A stretch of 64,000 nucleotides of DNA from contig DAHWUP010000001.1 in NCBI GenBank assembly GCA_027334565.1, forward strand, positions 1 to 64,000. Direction: 5' to 3'. Positions 35,088 through 43,570 of this stretch are shown here, one piece after another (within the stretch, counting starts at the first letter, position 1; each line of letters starts with the position of its first letter). This DNA comes from Candidatus Levyibacteriota bacterium (GTDB taxonomy: Bacteria; Patescibacteria; Microgenomatia; Levybacterales; UBA12049). Made by a program: the position numbers and the translations under genes. Under the pieces are notes generated by a model. That model saw nothing but the letters and a program-made list of their open reading frames with translations. It made no database searches and was not told the DNA's origin.

Positions 35088-37431
35088 AGACCACCAAGAT
35101 TAAAAATCCGCTGAAACTCGCGGCAAGTCCCTGATAAAAACTTATCGGATCGTAATAGAATTCGACGGTGTGGTCGCCTTTGGGAACAGGAACCGCTCTA
35201 AAAGAGTAATCGGCAATAAGAATCGGCGTATTCCCTCCGTCAACTTTTGCTTTCCATTCCGGGTAATAGTTATCCGACAAAAACAATAATGCGTTACCGG
35301 TTGTCTTGGTTGAGATAATGACATTTTTCGGTCCATACGATATAAGCTTCGCCGTTCCGGTTGCGTTGTTATCGATGCTAATCGACGGATTCTTCTCCAA
35401 AATCAAGGTTTTATTCAATTGAATATTTTCGTTATAAATTAATGAAAGCGACTGGCGCTTGTCTTTTGCAATTTGATAACCGCCTGTCACAAAAAATCTG
35501 GGGAGGGCATTCTTGTTTTCATATATCTGCCAAGGATAAGTTACATAGACCAAAGAGTAATCGCTGCTTGGAAAAGTATCCGTATCGGGAGAATTTATAG
35601 AGGTGGCCGAATCCTGTTCGTTTAGAATGAATTTTACGCCCAATAAATCCAGTATTCTTTTTCTGTAAATATTCGTTTTTAAATCGGATGTTCCGTATCC
35701 CGGCGCAATGTTTGCATCCGGCCTTGGGACCGCAATCGGATATTTGCCGTTTGCAGATGATGCCAAAAGCTCACCGTAACTTGCAATATGTAAAGGGTCA
35801 TTCCCTTCGGGAGAAAAAGTACCATAAACCGTTTGGAAATTTGCGGGGATATACGCACTGCCATAACCCCATATCCTGTTTATTCCTGCGATTCTACCAA
35901 GGGCCTGCATTATGGTAGTTTTCGGATAGATCAACTCGCTACCGGAAAAGGGCGTGATTTTTACAAATGAGTAAAACAGGTCAAAAATTAAAATTAGGGT
36001 TATCAACGTCATAAACATTCTCTTATCGTATTTTGAAAGCAGTATCGCCAAAATTATCCCGACCAAAAGTCCAGATGGAATAAACAGGTTATGCAGGGTG
36101 ATTTTTAAGTCGGGGGGAAACGCCGGATAAAATTTTGTCAGCGATAAAACGATAATCCAAGTACCGATAAAAATCAGCGAATAAGAAAGCAAGAACAACT
36201 TACCGATTTTGTAATTTTTTTGAAAATGCGAAATCCCTATTGCTCCCAAAACTATGGTCGAAAAAATAAACAGGCTGAATTCCCGAGTCGGGATGGTGGT
36301 CGATATCACCGGTACGGGAATCAGATAAAAATATTTTATAAACGGCAAATCGGTTGCGATTAAAAGAGTTATTGTCGAAACCGCAAGAAAGAATCTTTTC
36401 TCCAAAACGCTTACCTTATTGAAAGCAGCGAATAGTGCAAAAAAGATCATCACCGAACCCGGGTATAGCACCCTTTCGATATAGGTTCCGTTAAGCCAAT
36501 AGTTTCTCGTGGCCGGGTTGCCGAAAAAATCGGGGAAAAATCCCGTTATCCAGTAATATACCGGGGCAAGGTTTTCCCGGATTTGCGAAAGCGAATAGGA
36601 ACCTCTGGTCGAATCGGCAAACAGCTTAAGAGTCGGCAGTATTTGAAACGACGAAAGAAGGACAGGCACACCCAACGACAGCAAAAACAACAGATGCTTC
36701 TTGAAGTTTTTGATTTGCTTATCCCCGACCGTCAGATAGCAATAATAAAAAAACACTATCACATACGTATAAAAAATACCCTGGATATACCCGGCAATAA
36801 TCGCCAAAAACAGGCTTGTAACAATTCCTAAGGAGTTTACGAATGTCGATTTTTTAAAAAAGTATTTTGTAAAAAGTAGGGTTAAGGGAAGCCAGAGGAT
36901 AGTGTTACCGATGTTACCGTATTCGATCCAGACCGTCATGTAGGAGGAAAACCCGAAGGCAATTCCTCCCAAAACAGAAGGAAAATCCTTTAAGCCGATC
37001 CCCTTTTTGAGAAAAAGGTACATGAAAACTGCGGCTAGAAACGGCTGAAGCATGATCAAAACGGTCCAGGAAAAATTAAAAGGCAGGATGAAATATAAAA
37101 AGTTCAAAGGGTAAAAAATCGCCGTCTGAAAGTCCGCAGCCTGGGGATTGCCGGAAAAATTATAAGGATTCCAAAAAGGAATTTGCCCCTGTTTTAACTG
37201 ACTGACGGAAAAATATCTCCAGGGGTAAATTTCATAGATCACATCCGGTCCCTGGGCTTTGTTCGGATATCCGCCAGGCGCATATCCTAAGTAACTTTGG
37301 GACTTAAAAGGCGTCTGGCTAACCAGTAAATCTCCGGGGAAAGGAACTTGCCCTTTAAACACGGGGTAAAAGAAAATTATGACAACAGCAAAAAAAAGAA
37401 GTATCGGCCAGAAACTCTTAAGCCTTTTCAT
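35050..37431 (-). CDS. YfhO-family membrane protein, putative glycosyltransferase
   Basis: A 793-residue protein, the longest YfhO-type member here. GPDVIYEIYPWRYFSVSQLK precedes IPFWNPYNFSGNPQAADFQT, and GFFPDFFGNPATRNYWLNG follows later. An extracytoplasmic C-terminal region of roughly 250 residues ends in YYPEWKAKVDGGNT and VPKGDHTVEFYY, then one last helix. Paralogs at 15559 and 21324 share all these blocks. Expected to glycosylate a surface polymer with a lipid-linked sugar. It overlaps the upstream gene by the 4-base ATGA type and the downstream GT39 start by up to 38 bases. Confidence 0.83.
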   Translation of the reverse strand: MKRLKSFWPILLFFAVVIIFFYPVFKGQVPFPGDLLVSQTPFKSQSYLGYAPGGYPNKAQGPDVIYEIYPWRYFSVSQLKQGQIPFWNPYNFSGNPQAADFQTAIFYPLNFLYFILPFNFSWTVLIMLQPFLAAVFMYLFLKKGIGLKDFPSVLGGIAFGFSSYMTVWIEYGNIGNTILWLPLTLLFTKYFFKKSTFVNSLGIVTSLFLAIIAGYIQGIFYTYVIVFFYYCYLTVGDKQIKNFKKHLLFLLSLGVPVLLSSFQILPTLKLFADSTRGSYSLSQIRENLAPVYYWITGFFPDFFGNPATRNYWLNGTYIERVLYPGSVMIFFALFAAFNKVSVLEKRFFLAVSTITLLIATDLPFIKYFYLIPVPVISTTIPTREFSLFIFSTIVLGAIGISHFQKNYKIGKLFLLSYSLIFIGTWIIVLSLTKFYPAFPPDLKITLHNLFIPSGLLVGIILAILLSKYDKRMFMTLITLILIFDLFYSFVKITPFSGSELIYPKTTIMQALGRIAGINRIWGYGSAYIPANFQTVYGTFSPEGNDPLHIASYGELLASSANGKYPIAVPRPDANIAPGYGTSDLKTNIYRKRILDLLGVKFILNEQDSATSINSPDTDTFPSSDYSLVYVTYPWQIYENKNALPRFFVTGGYQIAKDKRQSLSLIYNENIQLNKTLILEKNPSISIDNNATGTAKLISYGPKNVIISTKTTGNALLFLSDNYYPEWKAKVDGGNTPILIADYSFRAVPVPKGDHTVEFYYDPISFYQGLAASFSGFLILVVYGIISWHVKKNK

Positions 37432-38951
37432 TTAGTTACCTGATAAACTCTGTAATAGTCATTGGTGTTTCCCTGTTTTACTTCAAAAATTAATTTAAGT
37501 GTCGGATAACCGGCAGGTAAAATTCTATGTTGGGGCTGGTAAAAAATAAAGTAAGTCGGCATGATTTTTGCCATAGCCGATACTTCTTTGGGGAAAACGT
37601 CGACCGGCCAATAACCTTTTATAGTAATGTTTTTGTTCTGAACAAGGTAAAGCTCCATCGACTCGGGCATGAGGCCGAAAGTGCCTTCGGTTGCAATGAA
37701 TATTTTATGATTTTGCGCCTGTTGCCTGAAAAACGCCACACTTTCTTTTACCCCCCATCCTGCCGCCCAACCGTCGATATACTGACTTTTATCCCTGTCG
37801 GCAATATGTGAATGGGTGGGATCGTTGGCGTACTGCAGCGAGATAAAACCGGGATATGCTACAAAAATTAGCGTAAGAACAATAAGGTATGCCAACTTCG
37901 GAAGGCCGAGTTTCAATCTTTTTTCGACAAAAGATATCAGGTATTCAAGTCCCCAGGCCGCAAGCGGAAGAAGCATCAAGCTCATTAAAAAAATAAAACG
38001 CGGATAAATGAGCCTTCCAAAAAGCGCCAAAGCCAGAAAGGGCAAAAGGAAAAAGATGATTAAAAGAAGTTTTTCTCTGAAAAATCTACCGATAAAAAAT
38101 ACTGCTATCAAGATCAAAACGATGTAGGAAAATGTCAGATATTGCAAAAGCCAGCTCGTCAAACCGCTTAGGTTACTGAATAAATAGGTAAAAGGGTGCG
38201 TAATCCATTGCGATACGGGGTAAACAAAAGTGGCGTCTTTGGCATCTATCATCGAATAAAGCGGAGATAGTCTTAAAATAGAATAAAGTCCGTAGGCGAT
38301 AGCCGAAGAAAACCCGGCCAAGACGATATATCTTAATAACTTATTCCACATCCCTTTTTGCTTAAAATCGAAAATAACCAGCAAAAAAGGCAAAAGGTAC
38401 AGGCTGAAAAAATTTGAACTCTTGGTCAAGACTCCTGCGCCGATTACAAACCCTAAAGTGTACGAAACGTCCAACCTTAATTTCCTGACCAGAAGGATTG
38501 AAAAATATAACCCCCAGACATAAAAAGTTGCCACCATGCTGTCATAAATCGCCATCCTGTCCAAAACTTGGGCAAAAGGATAAAAAATATAAAGCAGGGA
38601 TGCCAAAAATGCGGTTGTTTTATTCTTAAATAGCTCATAGGTTAAAACGAACAGCCCGAGCATCGTCACAAAACCGGTCAGAACGGAAACCAGTCTTCCG
38701 GCTACCAGAGGATCGTTTATGAATTTGATAAAAATCATCGCCACCCAAACGAACATCGGCTGTTTTCCGTCGGTCAAAGAAATGAATCTCCATGAAGAAT
38801 CGCGCAGCGCTATTTGTGCCCACCTTAAATAAATCGCCTCATCGGTAAAAATAGGCAGGCTGGTAAGAAAAACTAGCCGGAGAAAAAAATAAAATAAGGA
38901 TAGAATTACGAATCCGGTTATTTCCCGTTTATACTTTGAAAGGAGTTTCAT
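37428..38951 (-). CDS. ArnT-like GT39 family glycosyltransferase
   Basis: A 507-residue polytopic protein closest to classic ArnT/PMT_2 proteins. LPIFTDEAIYLRWAQ has the Asp37-Glu38 pair, and SLTDGKQPMFVWVAMIFIK (59-77) is the second-loop K-Q-P motif of the family. A soluble C-terminal part includes GTFGLMPESMELYL. It differs from the 10029-type subfamily in both loops. The start ATG 38951 is 6 bases after a TATAAT with a -35 at 17 bases, so it can be transcribed from its own leaderless promoter, independent of the operon head. Donor and acceptor unknown. Confidence 0.86.
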   Translation of the reverse strand: MKLLSKYKREITGFVILSLFYFFLRLVFLTSLPIFTDEAIYLRWAQIALRDSSWRFISLTDGKQPMFVWVAMIFIKFINDPLVAGRLVSVLTGFVTMLGLFVLTYELFKNKTTAFLASLLYIFYPFAQVLDRMAIYDSMVATFYVWGLYFSILLVRKLRLDVSYTLGFVIGAGVLTKSSNFFSLYLLPFLLVIFDFKQKGMWNKLLRYIVLAGFSSAIAYGLYSILRLSPLYSMIDAKDATFVYPVSQWITHPFTYLFSNLSGLTSWLLQYLTFSYIVLILIAVFFIGRFFREKLLLIIFFLLPFLALALFGRLIYPRFIFLMSLMLLPLAAWGLEYLISFVEKRLKLGLPKLAYLIVLTLIFVAYPGFISLQYANDPTHSHIADRDKSQYIDGWAAGWGVKESVAFFRQQAQNHKIFIATEGTFGLMPESMELYLVQNKNITIKGYWPVDVFPKEVSAMAKIMPTYFIFYQPQHRILPAGYPTLKLIFEVKQGNTNDYYRVYQVTK

Positions 38952-38957
38952 ACACAG

Positions 38958-38986
38958 ATTATAGTTGAACTAAAGAAGCTAATCAA
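38958..38986 (-). promoter_or_regulatory. leaderless promoter inside the glycosylation locus
   Basis: On the minus strand TTGATT (38986-38981), a 17-base spacer and a perfect TATAAT (38963-38958) lie 6 bases before ATG 38951. The predicted transcription start falls on the A of the start codon. The gap between the two flanking genes (38952-38982) is just large enough for it. Read directly from sequence; activity is inferred. Confidence 0.7.
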
Positions 38987-40164
38987 CGCTTTTGCAGTAA
39001 CCTTTTTGAATACAGTATTATTAGCGGTAAAACAAATGTAGCCGCCAAGCCGATCGATTCAAACCGGAATAGTACCCCGGGATACCCTTTGGCGTAATCG
39101 GTCATATAAACATAAGGGATGTAGACAGCTGCGGCAAAAATCGATGCAAAAAACGAAGTCACAAAAATGTATGACTTCTTGGAGGTGAATGCCGCCATCG
39201 ACAGGGGAAATATCAGATACCATGGCTGAAATGTAGTTCTTAGAGTTGCAATCAAAACGGTTAAAAGCGAGAGGCAGACAGCGGCGGTGAAAAATTTCTC
39301 CCAGCTTATTTTTCCTCCCCTCCTTAAGAAAAACTCCAGGATAAAAAATAGGGGCAATAATATCCCTGTTGAAAATTTGATGCCGATGGAAAAAATATTG
39401 CTAATCCATGATAACGCTGTTTTCTTTTGTAAAATAAGATAAATCGATAACAAAATGAAAAAAATCATCGGAATGTCGTTATGCGCGGAAATTAACGATT
39501 CGATTAGAACCAGGGGGTTAAAAGCAAAAAATACGGTATTGAAAATTTTATGTTCAGGAAAGATCATTTCCGAAATTTTATAAATTAAATAACAACTGCC
39601 CAAAAAAGATAGTCCCATTAATAATTTAAAAAGGAAAAAGGTCGGAAGGAATATGCCGAGGCCTAAAAAAGACAAAGGTACCGTTAAAATGAGCCAACTC
39701 GGTCCGTAGGGATAAGTTCTGTGCGTCCAACGCATGAAATTAAGCATCGGATCATTAAAAAAATTTCCGGCCGAATGGAGATACGGATTCTGCTGGTAAT
39801 GAGTGATTATCCTGGCGTCGAAAATATAATTGAACAGATCGTAAGAAAAAGCGTTATAAGAAAACACCAAGGTCACAAAGCTTAAAACCGTAAGTATTTT
39901 TAGATTTCTAAGAGAAAGCTTACCATTTTTCGCAAGATTTAGAAAAACAAAATAAAAAATGAATAAGAATGTTAACAAGACCAAAAGGATCAGGGTTGAT
40001 AACGGCCGTTGGAAAAATCCGATGTATTGCAACGCTTTTTCGGCGGTTTGGTAGACCGATATTTTCGAAAGCGTAAGATTTAAGTCTACCTGGGTGAACG
40101 AATAAACAAAAAAAGTTATCAGCAATAAAACGTAAGAGGAAAAAAGCAGTTTCAACTTACTCAT
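38983..40164 (-). CDS. MptA/MptB-like (GT87-type) polyprenol-phosphate-dependent mannosyltransferase
   Basis: A 393-residue polytopic protein with about ten helices and no soluble C-terminal domain. The loop-1 segment FDARIITHYQQNPYLHSAGN followed by WTHRTYPYGPSWLILTVPLS, and later LISAHNDIPMIFFILLS, matches the actinobacterial MptA/MptB and GT87 pattern (Y-P-x-x-P and H-N-D). Those enzymes use polyprenyl-phosphate mannose to build alpha-1,6-mannan or lipoarabinomannan cores. Here the neighbour at 40161 is a polyprenyl-phosphate-sugar synthase coupled by a 4-base overlap, so donor synthesis and use are adjacent. The sugar identity is not proven. Confidence 0.78.
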   Translation of the reverse strand: MSKLKLLFSSYVLLLITFFVYSFTQVDLNLTLSKISVYQTAEKALQYIGFFQRPLSTLILLVLLTFLFIFYFVFLNLAKNGKLSLRNLKILTVLSFVTLVFSYNAFSYDLFNYIFDARIITHYQQNPYLHSAGNFFNDPMLNFMRWTHRTYPYGPSWLILTVPLSFLGLGIFLPTFFLFKLLMGLSFLGSCYLIYKISEMIFPEHKIFNTVFFAFNPLVLIESLISAHNDIPMIFFILLSIYLILQKKTALSWISNIFSIGIKFSTGILLPLFFILEFFLRRGGKISWEKFFTAAVCLSLLTVLIATLRTTFQPWYLIFPLSMAAFTSKKSYIFVTSFFASIFAAAVYIPYVYMTDYAKGYPGVLFRFESIGLAATFVLPLIILYSKRLLQKR

Positions 40165-40919
40165 AGATTTTTATATTTCCCTGTCAAATCGTTTATCCTG
40201 ATACTAAATAAATCCTCCAAGCCTTCGAGCGAATCTTTTATCGGACTTACCCTTCTTGACTCTACGTATAGCCATTCTACCGGGACCTCCTTGATCTTAT
40301 AGCCGCTTTTTTGCGCCAACAACAGCAATTCGACGTCAAACCCTGCCTTTACCGAGGAGCCGGAAATGGTTTTATACCCGTGATGTAATTTGGATAACCT
40401 CGAAAATAAATCGTCCGAGACGTCTTTCTTAAAAAGCTTGAAACCGCATTGGGTATCGGTGATCCCCGGCAAACCGACAACGAGCTTTCTTAGAATTATC
40501 ATCCCTTTTCCCATTAATGCTCTGGTCCAAGGCGCCCCCTCGCGATGGGAGTTTCGGCTGCCGATCACGATATCAAAATCTTTAAGGTACGGTAACAGCC
40601 TATCTATCTCCTCGATCGGTGTAGCCTGGTCCATATCTGCAAAAAGAACATTTTGTCCTTTGGCCTTAAGCATTCCAGCCGATATCGCTCCGGCTTTACC
40701 AGTATGGGAATTTTTAAAAAGTCTGAAATCGGGATTCTCTTTTGCGAATCTCTCAACGAATTCGATGCTCCCGTCGGTTGAGCCGTCGTCGACAACAATC
40801 ACTTCATAAGCGAATTTCCGCTTATTGAGAAAATGTTGGACCTTATCCAAAACTCCCTTGTGGAGGTTGGCGATTTCATTGTAAGACGGGATTACAATTG
40901 AAAGGTATGGCGGTTTCAC
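40161..40919 (-). CDS. polyprenyl-phosphate sugar synthase (GT2, DPM1-like), first gene of the locus
   Basis: A 252-residue GT-A enzyme read from GTG 40919. The longer reading from TTG 40934 is rejected because TATAAT sits exactly 6 bases before the GTG and would overlap the longer N-terminus. YLSIVIPSYNEIANLHKGVL, EVIVVDDGSTDGSI and VLFADMDQATPIEE (DxD) are the donor motifs; DIVIGSRNSHREGAP and TDTQCGFKLFKKDV are typical of DPM1/GtrB-like enzymes. It would form polyprenyl-phosphate mannose or glucose for the GT-C genes that follow. It heads about 20 kb of minus-strand genes. Confidence 0.88.
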   Translation of the reverse strand: MKPPYLSIVIPSYNEIANLHKGVLDKVQHFLNKRKFAYEVIVVDDGSTDGSIEFVERFAKENPDFRLFKNSHTGKAGAISAGMLKAKGQNVLFADMDQATPIEEIDRLLPYLKDFDIVIGSRNSHREGAPWTRALMGKGMIILRKLVVGLPGITDTQCGFKLFKKDVSDDLFSRLSKLHHGYKTISGSSVKAGFDVELLLLAQKSGYKIKEVPVEWLYVESRRVSPIKDSLEGLEDLFSIRINDLTGKYKNL

Positions 40920-40925
40920 AAATTG

Positions 40926-40954
40926 ATTATACAAGAAATAAAACGTTCAAACAA
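40926..40954 (-). promoter_or_regulatory. leaderless promoter heading the glycosylation locus
   Basis: On the minus strand TTGTTT (40954-40949), a 17-base spacer and TATAAT (40931-40926) end 6 bases before GTG 40919, placing the predicted start of transcription at the start codon. It is the only evident promoter upstream of the right half of the locus. It lies back to back with a plus-strand promoter at 40962-40991. Confidence 0.65.
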
Positions 40955-40961
40955 TTCAACG

Positions 40962-40991
40962 TTGACTTAAAAAAAAACGATATGGTATTAT
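40962..40991 (+). promoter_or_regulatory. promoter of the 41006 hypothetical gene
   Basis: TTGACT (40962-40967) and TATTAT (40986-40991) with an 18-base spacer. The expected transcription start near 40998 leaves about 8 bases before ATG 41006. An ATG at 40982 overlaps this promoter and is therefore less likely to be the start. Confidence 0.55.
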
Positions 40992-41005
40992 CTTTTTCTA
41001 TTGCT

Positions 41006-41398
41006 ATGGGGTTAAAAGAATCACTTGCTCCAAATACACCGGAAAAAACAATGATTACCGCTTTTATGGGTGAGATGTTGGTCGACACAATTATGACAAA
41101 CGTTGATTTAACAGATTTCCACGGACAGGAAGTGAACATCCTCGGCGGCATGGAAATGGTTAATCATTTGGGTCTTGAAGATACTTCGATCATAAAATTG
41201 TTCATAGCTTCGGTAGTTGTCACCACTTATGCGGCTGCCGCCATGCACCCCAAGGATATAAAACTCTATAAATCGAATATCAGGTTATATGAAGCAACCC
41301 AAAAGGCAATGGATGGTGCTTTAATTTTTATGGGTGCGGCGTTATCAGTAGATGCCAACTCTCTTGCAATGCAGATTATTTCGCACCTAAGATTTTAA
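41006..41398 (+). CDS. hypothetical protein, 130 residues
   Basis: Not recognised. From ATG 41006 the protein has 130 residues, mostly helical by composition: MGLKESLAPNTPEKTMITAF, then an acidic middle, a hydrophobic alanine-rich stretch (LFIASVVVTTYAAAAM) and a C-terminal part ending ISHLRF. It has no signal peptide or known motif. The in-frame extension to 40898 overlaps the promoter and the divergent gene, so it is excluded. It is divergent from the glycosylation locus and ends 1 base before the convergent MFS gene. Coding status rests on open frame, promoter spacing and normal amino-acid composition. Confidence 0.6.
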   Translation: MGLKESLAPNTPEKTMITAFMGEMLVDTIMTNVDLTDFHGQEVNILGGMEMVNHLGLEDTSIIKLFIASVVVTTYAAAAMHPKDIKLYKSNIRLYEATQKAMDGALIFMGAALSVDANSLAMQIISHLRF

Positions 41399-41399
41399 G

Positions 41400-42926
41400 C
41401 TACATCATCCCTTCCGAAGGTATTTCTTTAGCACCAATAGCTTTGGATGTTGGACGCAGAAAAAGTGCGGAAAAGGCACCAATTAACATAATGACGGATG
41501 AAGCTAAGAAAACCGTACTAAAAGATACCAGATTGGCCTTCATCCCCATGAGAAATGCTACTTTCTGAAGAACAGTCGGGTCAAAGGTATTGATCACCGT
41601 GTATTTTTGGACGGCAAAAATCGCCGAATTCGCACTGTCGGTAAGTATGGTTGCAAAGATGGCGATTCCGAACGCTCCGGCAATGTTTCTAAACAACGCT
41701 AAAACCGAAGAAGCTACTCCTATCTCTTGCATCGGCACCTGCGAAATTGCGGCATTTGTAAGCGGAGCAAAAGTGAGCCCAAGTCCTATCGCCAAAGCAA
41801 AAAGCATAACCGCAAAGTGCGTGAACGACCAGGTAAAGTCGATGCCGGAAAATAGGAACAATACCAATGAAGCCCAGGCCAATCCCGTGGCCACCACATA
41901 CCTTGGCTGGAACTTAATCGAAAGCCTTGCGCCGATTTGTGCCGCAGGAAGCATTCCCAATGCCATAGGAATAAAAAGGTAACCGGTCTGTGTTACCGAA
42001 TACTGCAAATAATCCTGAACGAATATGGGAAGCAAAAATAAACCGCCGATAAGTCCCATAAAAGTGATGAAAGAAGCGATCATGGAAATTGTGAATTCGG
42101 GAATTTTAAAAAACTTAAGGTCGACCACCGGCTCAACCTGTCTTTGTTCGGTAAATATAAAAAGAACGAAGGAGATAACGGAAACCGCAAAAGTTCCGAC
42201 GGTCTTAAGGCTTGTCCACCCCCAACTCTGGCCCTGATCCAAACCCAATACCAAAGACCCAAGCGCGATTCCCAAAATTATCGAACCCCAGACGTCGAAG
42301 TTTTTTAGACCCTTTATTTTTTGAACCGGTTCCTGAATATACTTCCAGGCCATGAAAGTAGCTATAATCCCGAAAGGTACGTTAATATAAAATACCGACC
42401 TCCAGGAAAAAACATCAATCAAAGGCCCTCCTACAAGTGGTCCGAAAACCGCCGCCACCCCGAAAACCGCCGACCAAAGACCCATTGCCTGGGCCCTTCT
42501 GGCATTATCCCTGAATGTAAAAGCGATGATGGAAAGCGCCAACGGATAATCAATGGAAACCGTAATCGCCTGCAGGATTCTGAAAAAAATCATCTGGGAA
42601 AGATTGTTTGAAAGCCCGGCGAAAACGGATGTAATGACAAATCCGATTATTCCAAAAAGATACAAAGGTTTTCTTCCCATCAGATCTCCGAGCTTGCCGA
42701 AAACCGGTACGAAAATCGCGTTAGCTATAATATAAGCGGTTGAAATCCAGCTGGCTTGTGAAACGGTAATCCCGAAATCCGAAATCATTTTTGGCAGTGC
42801 CAGATTAACCACGGTTCCGTCCAATCGGCCCAAAAAACTTGCCATCATGACGGTAATCAGGATAATCCATTCGTGCGGATGAAAACCGCCTCGGGGCGGT
42901 TTCTTGGTGTCATGTTTTTTTTCCAT
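41400..42926 (-). CDS. DHA2 family MFS efflux transporter (EmrB/QacA-like)
   Basis: A 508-residue, probably 14-helix proton-driven drug exporter. ASFLGRLDGTVVNLALPKMI (30-49) is the DHA2 motif in helix 1 and FGKLGDLMGRKPLY (76-89) is motif A. FGPLVGGPLIDVFSWRSVFY is the motif C/D region. In the operon it follows two HlyD-type adaptors and MarR. EmrAB-type systems need an adaptor that reaches an outer-membrane TolC in Gram-negatives; no TolC is seen here and a single-membrane cell would not need one. Substrates are probably hydrophobic toxic compounds, inferred from the family. Confidence 0.9.
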   Translation of the reverse strand: MEKKHDTKKPPRGGFHPHEWIILITVMMASFLGRLDGTVVNLALPKMISDFGITVSQASWISTAYIIANAIFVPVFGKLGDLMGRKPLYLFGIIGFVITSVFAGLSNNLSQMIFFRILQAITVSIDYPLALSIIAFTFRDNARRAQAMGLWSAVFGVAAVFGPLVGGPLIDVFSWRSVFYINVPFGIIATFMAWKYIQEPVQKIKGLKNFDVWGSIILGIALGSLVLGLDQGQSWGWTSLKTVGTFAVSVISFVLFIFTEQRQVEPVVDLKFFKIPEFTISMIASFITFMGLIGGLFLLPIFVQDYLQYSVTQTGYLFIPMALGMLPAAQIGARLSIKFQPRYVVATGLAWASLVLFLFSGIDFTWSFTHFAVMLFALAIGLGLTFAPLTNAAISQVPMQEIGVASSVLALFRNIAGAFGIAIFATILTDSANSAIFAVQKYTVINTFDPTVLQKVAFLMGMKANLVSFSTVFLASSVIMLIGAFSALFLRPTSKAIGAKEIPSEGMM

Positions 42927-42931
42927 ATTAT

Positions 42932-43570
42932 TTAAGGAGTTTTGGTGTAGACCGTCATTTTGGCGGACATGCCGTTAAGAATCTGCGGATATTTGTAGGC
43001 GTCAAAATTTGCATATACCACAAACTGTTGGGTCGGTCTTTCGCTTGATACGGTAAACTGTAAGGCGGTAGTTTTTGCCGTAGGACTTATTTCATCGACA
43101 TATCCCCAGAAGATTTGTCCAGGCAAAGCATCGACGGTAAAAGATACCGCCTGACCGACTTTAATCTCATTTAATCCCTTATTCTCGTCAATGGTCCCGG
43201 CAACCTGCATATTAGTTAAATTGATCATTTCAACCACCGGAGTTTGTGCGGTAGCGATGCTTCCGATCTCGTTATCCGTTGAAACGATTATGCCGTCCTG
43301 GTAAGCATTTAAGGTGCTGGTGCCGACAGTTGCCAGCGCCTGTCCCTTGGTCACCATTTCGCCGTCGTGGACGTTAATCGCCATAATCTTTCCGGCGGTG
43401 GTTGGTGAAATGGATGTTATCGGTGCCTGAATCAGCGAGTCTTCGATACTAACTCTGTTGGAAAGCAGCTGGTAACCGATGAAACCTCCAATGATCAGAA
43501 TGGCCAATAGTCCGAACAAAAGGATTCTGAGTATCTTAGGTTGTCTTATCTTAGCGATAAAATTTTTCAT
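42932..43570 (-). CDS. HlyD/EmrA-like membrane fusion (adaptor) protein, short
   Basis: A 212-residue protein with one N-terminal membrane helix (ILLFGLLAILIIGGFIGYQL). A split lipoyl-like domain follows: ISPTTAGKIMAINVHDGEMV and GQALATVGTSTLNAYQDG. A beta-barrel segment comes after (VDALPGQIFWGYVDEISPTA). It lacks the long coiled-coil hairpin of EmrA, which in Gram-negatives contacts TolC. It lies between the longer adaptor (4-base overlap) and the DHA2 transporter (5 bases), so it is the likely direct partner of that transporter. Confidence 0.82.
   Translation of the reverse strand: MKNFIAKIRQPKILRILLFGLLAILIIGGFIGYQLLSNRVSIEDSLIQAPITSISPTTAGKIMAINVHDGEMVTKGQALATVGTSTLNAYQDGIIVSTDNEIGSIATAQTPVVEMINLTNMQVAGTIDENKGLNEIKVGQAVSFTVDALPGQIFWGYVDEISPTAKTTALQFTVSSERPTQQFVVYANFDAYKYPQILNGMSAKMTVYTKTP

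Noticed and set aside
40898..41005. N-terminal extension of the 41006 gene
   Set aside because: It would overlap both divergent promoters and the start of the GT2 gene; the -35/-10 pair at 40962-40991 lies inside it.
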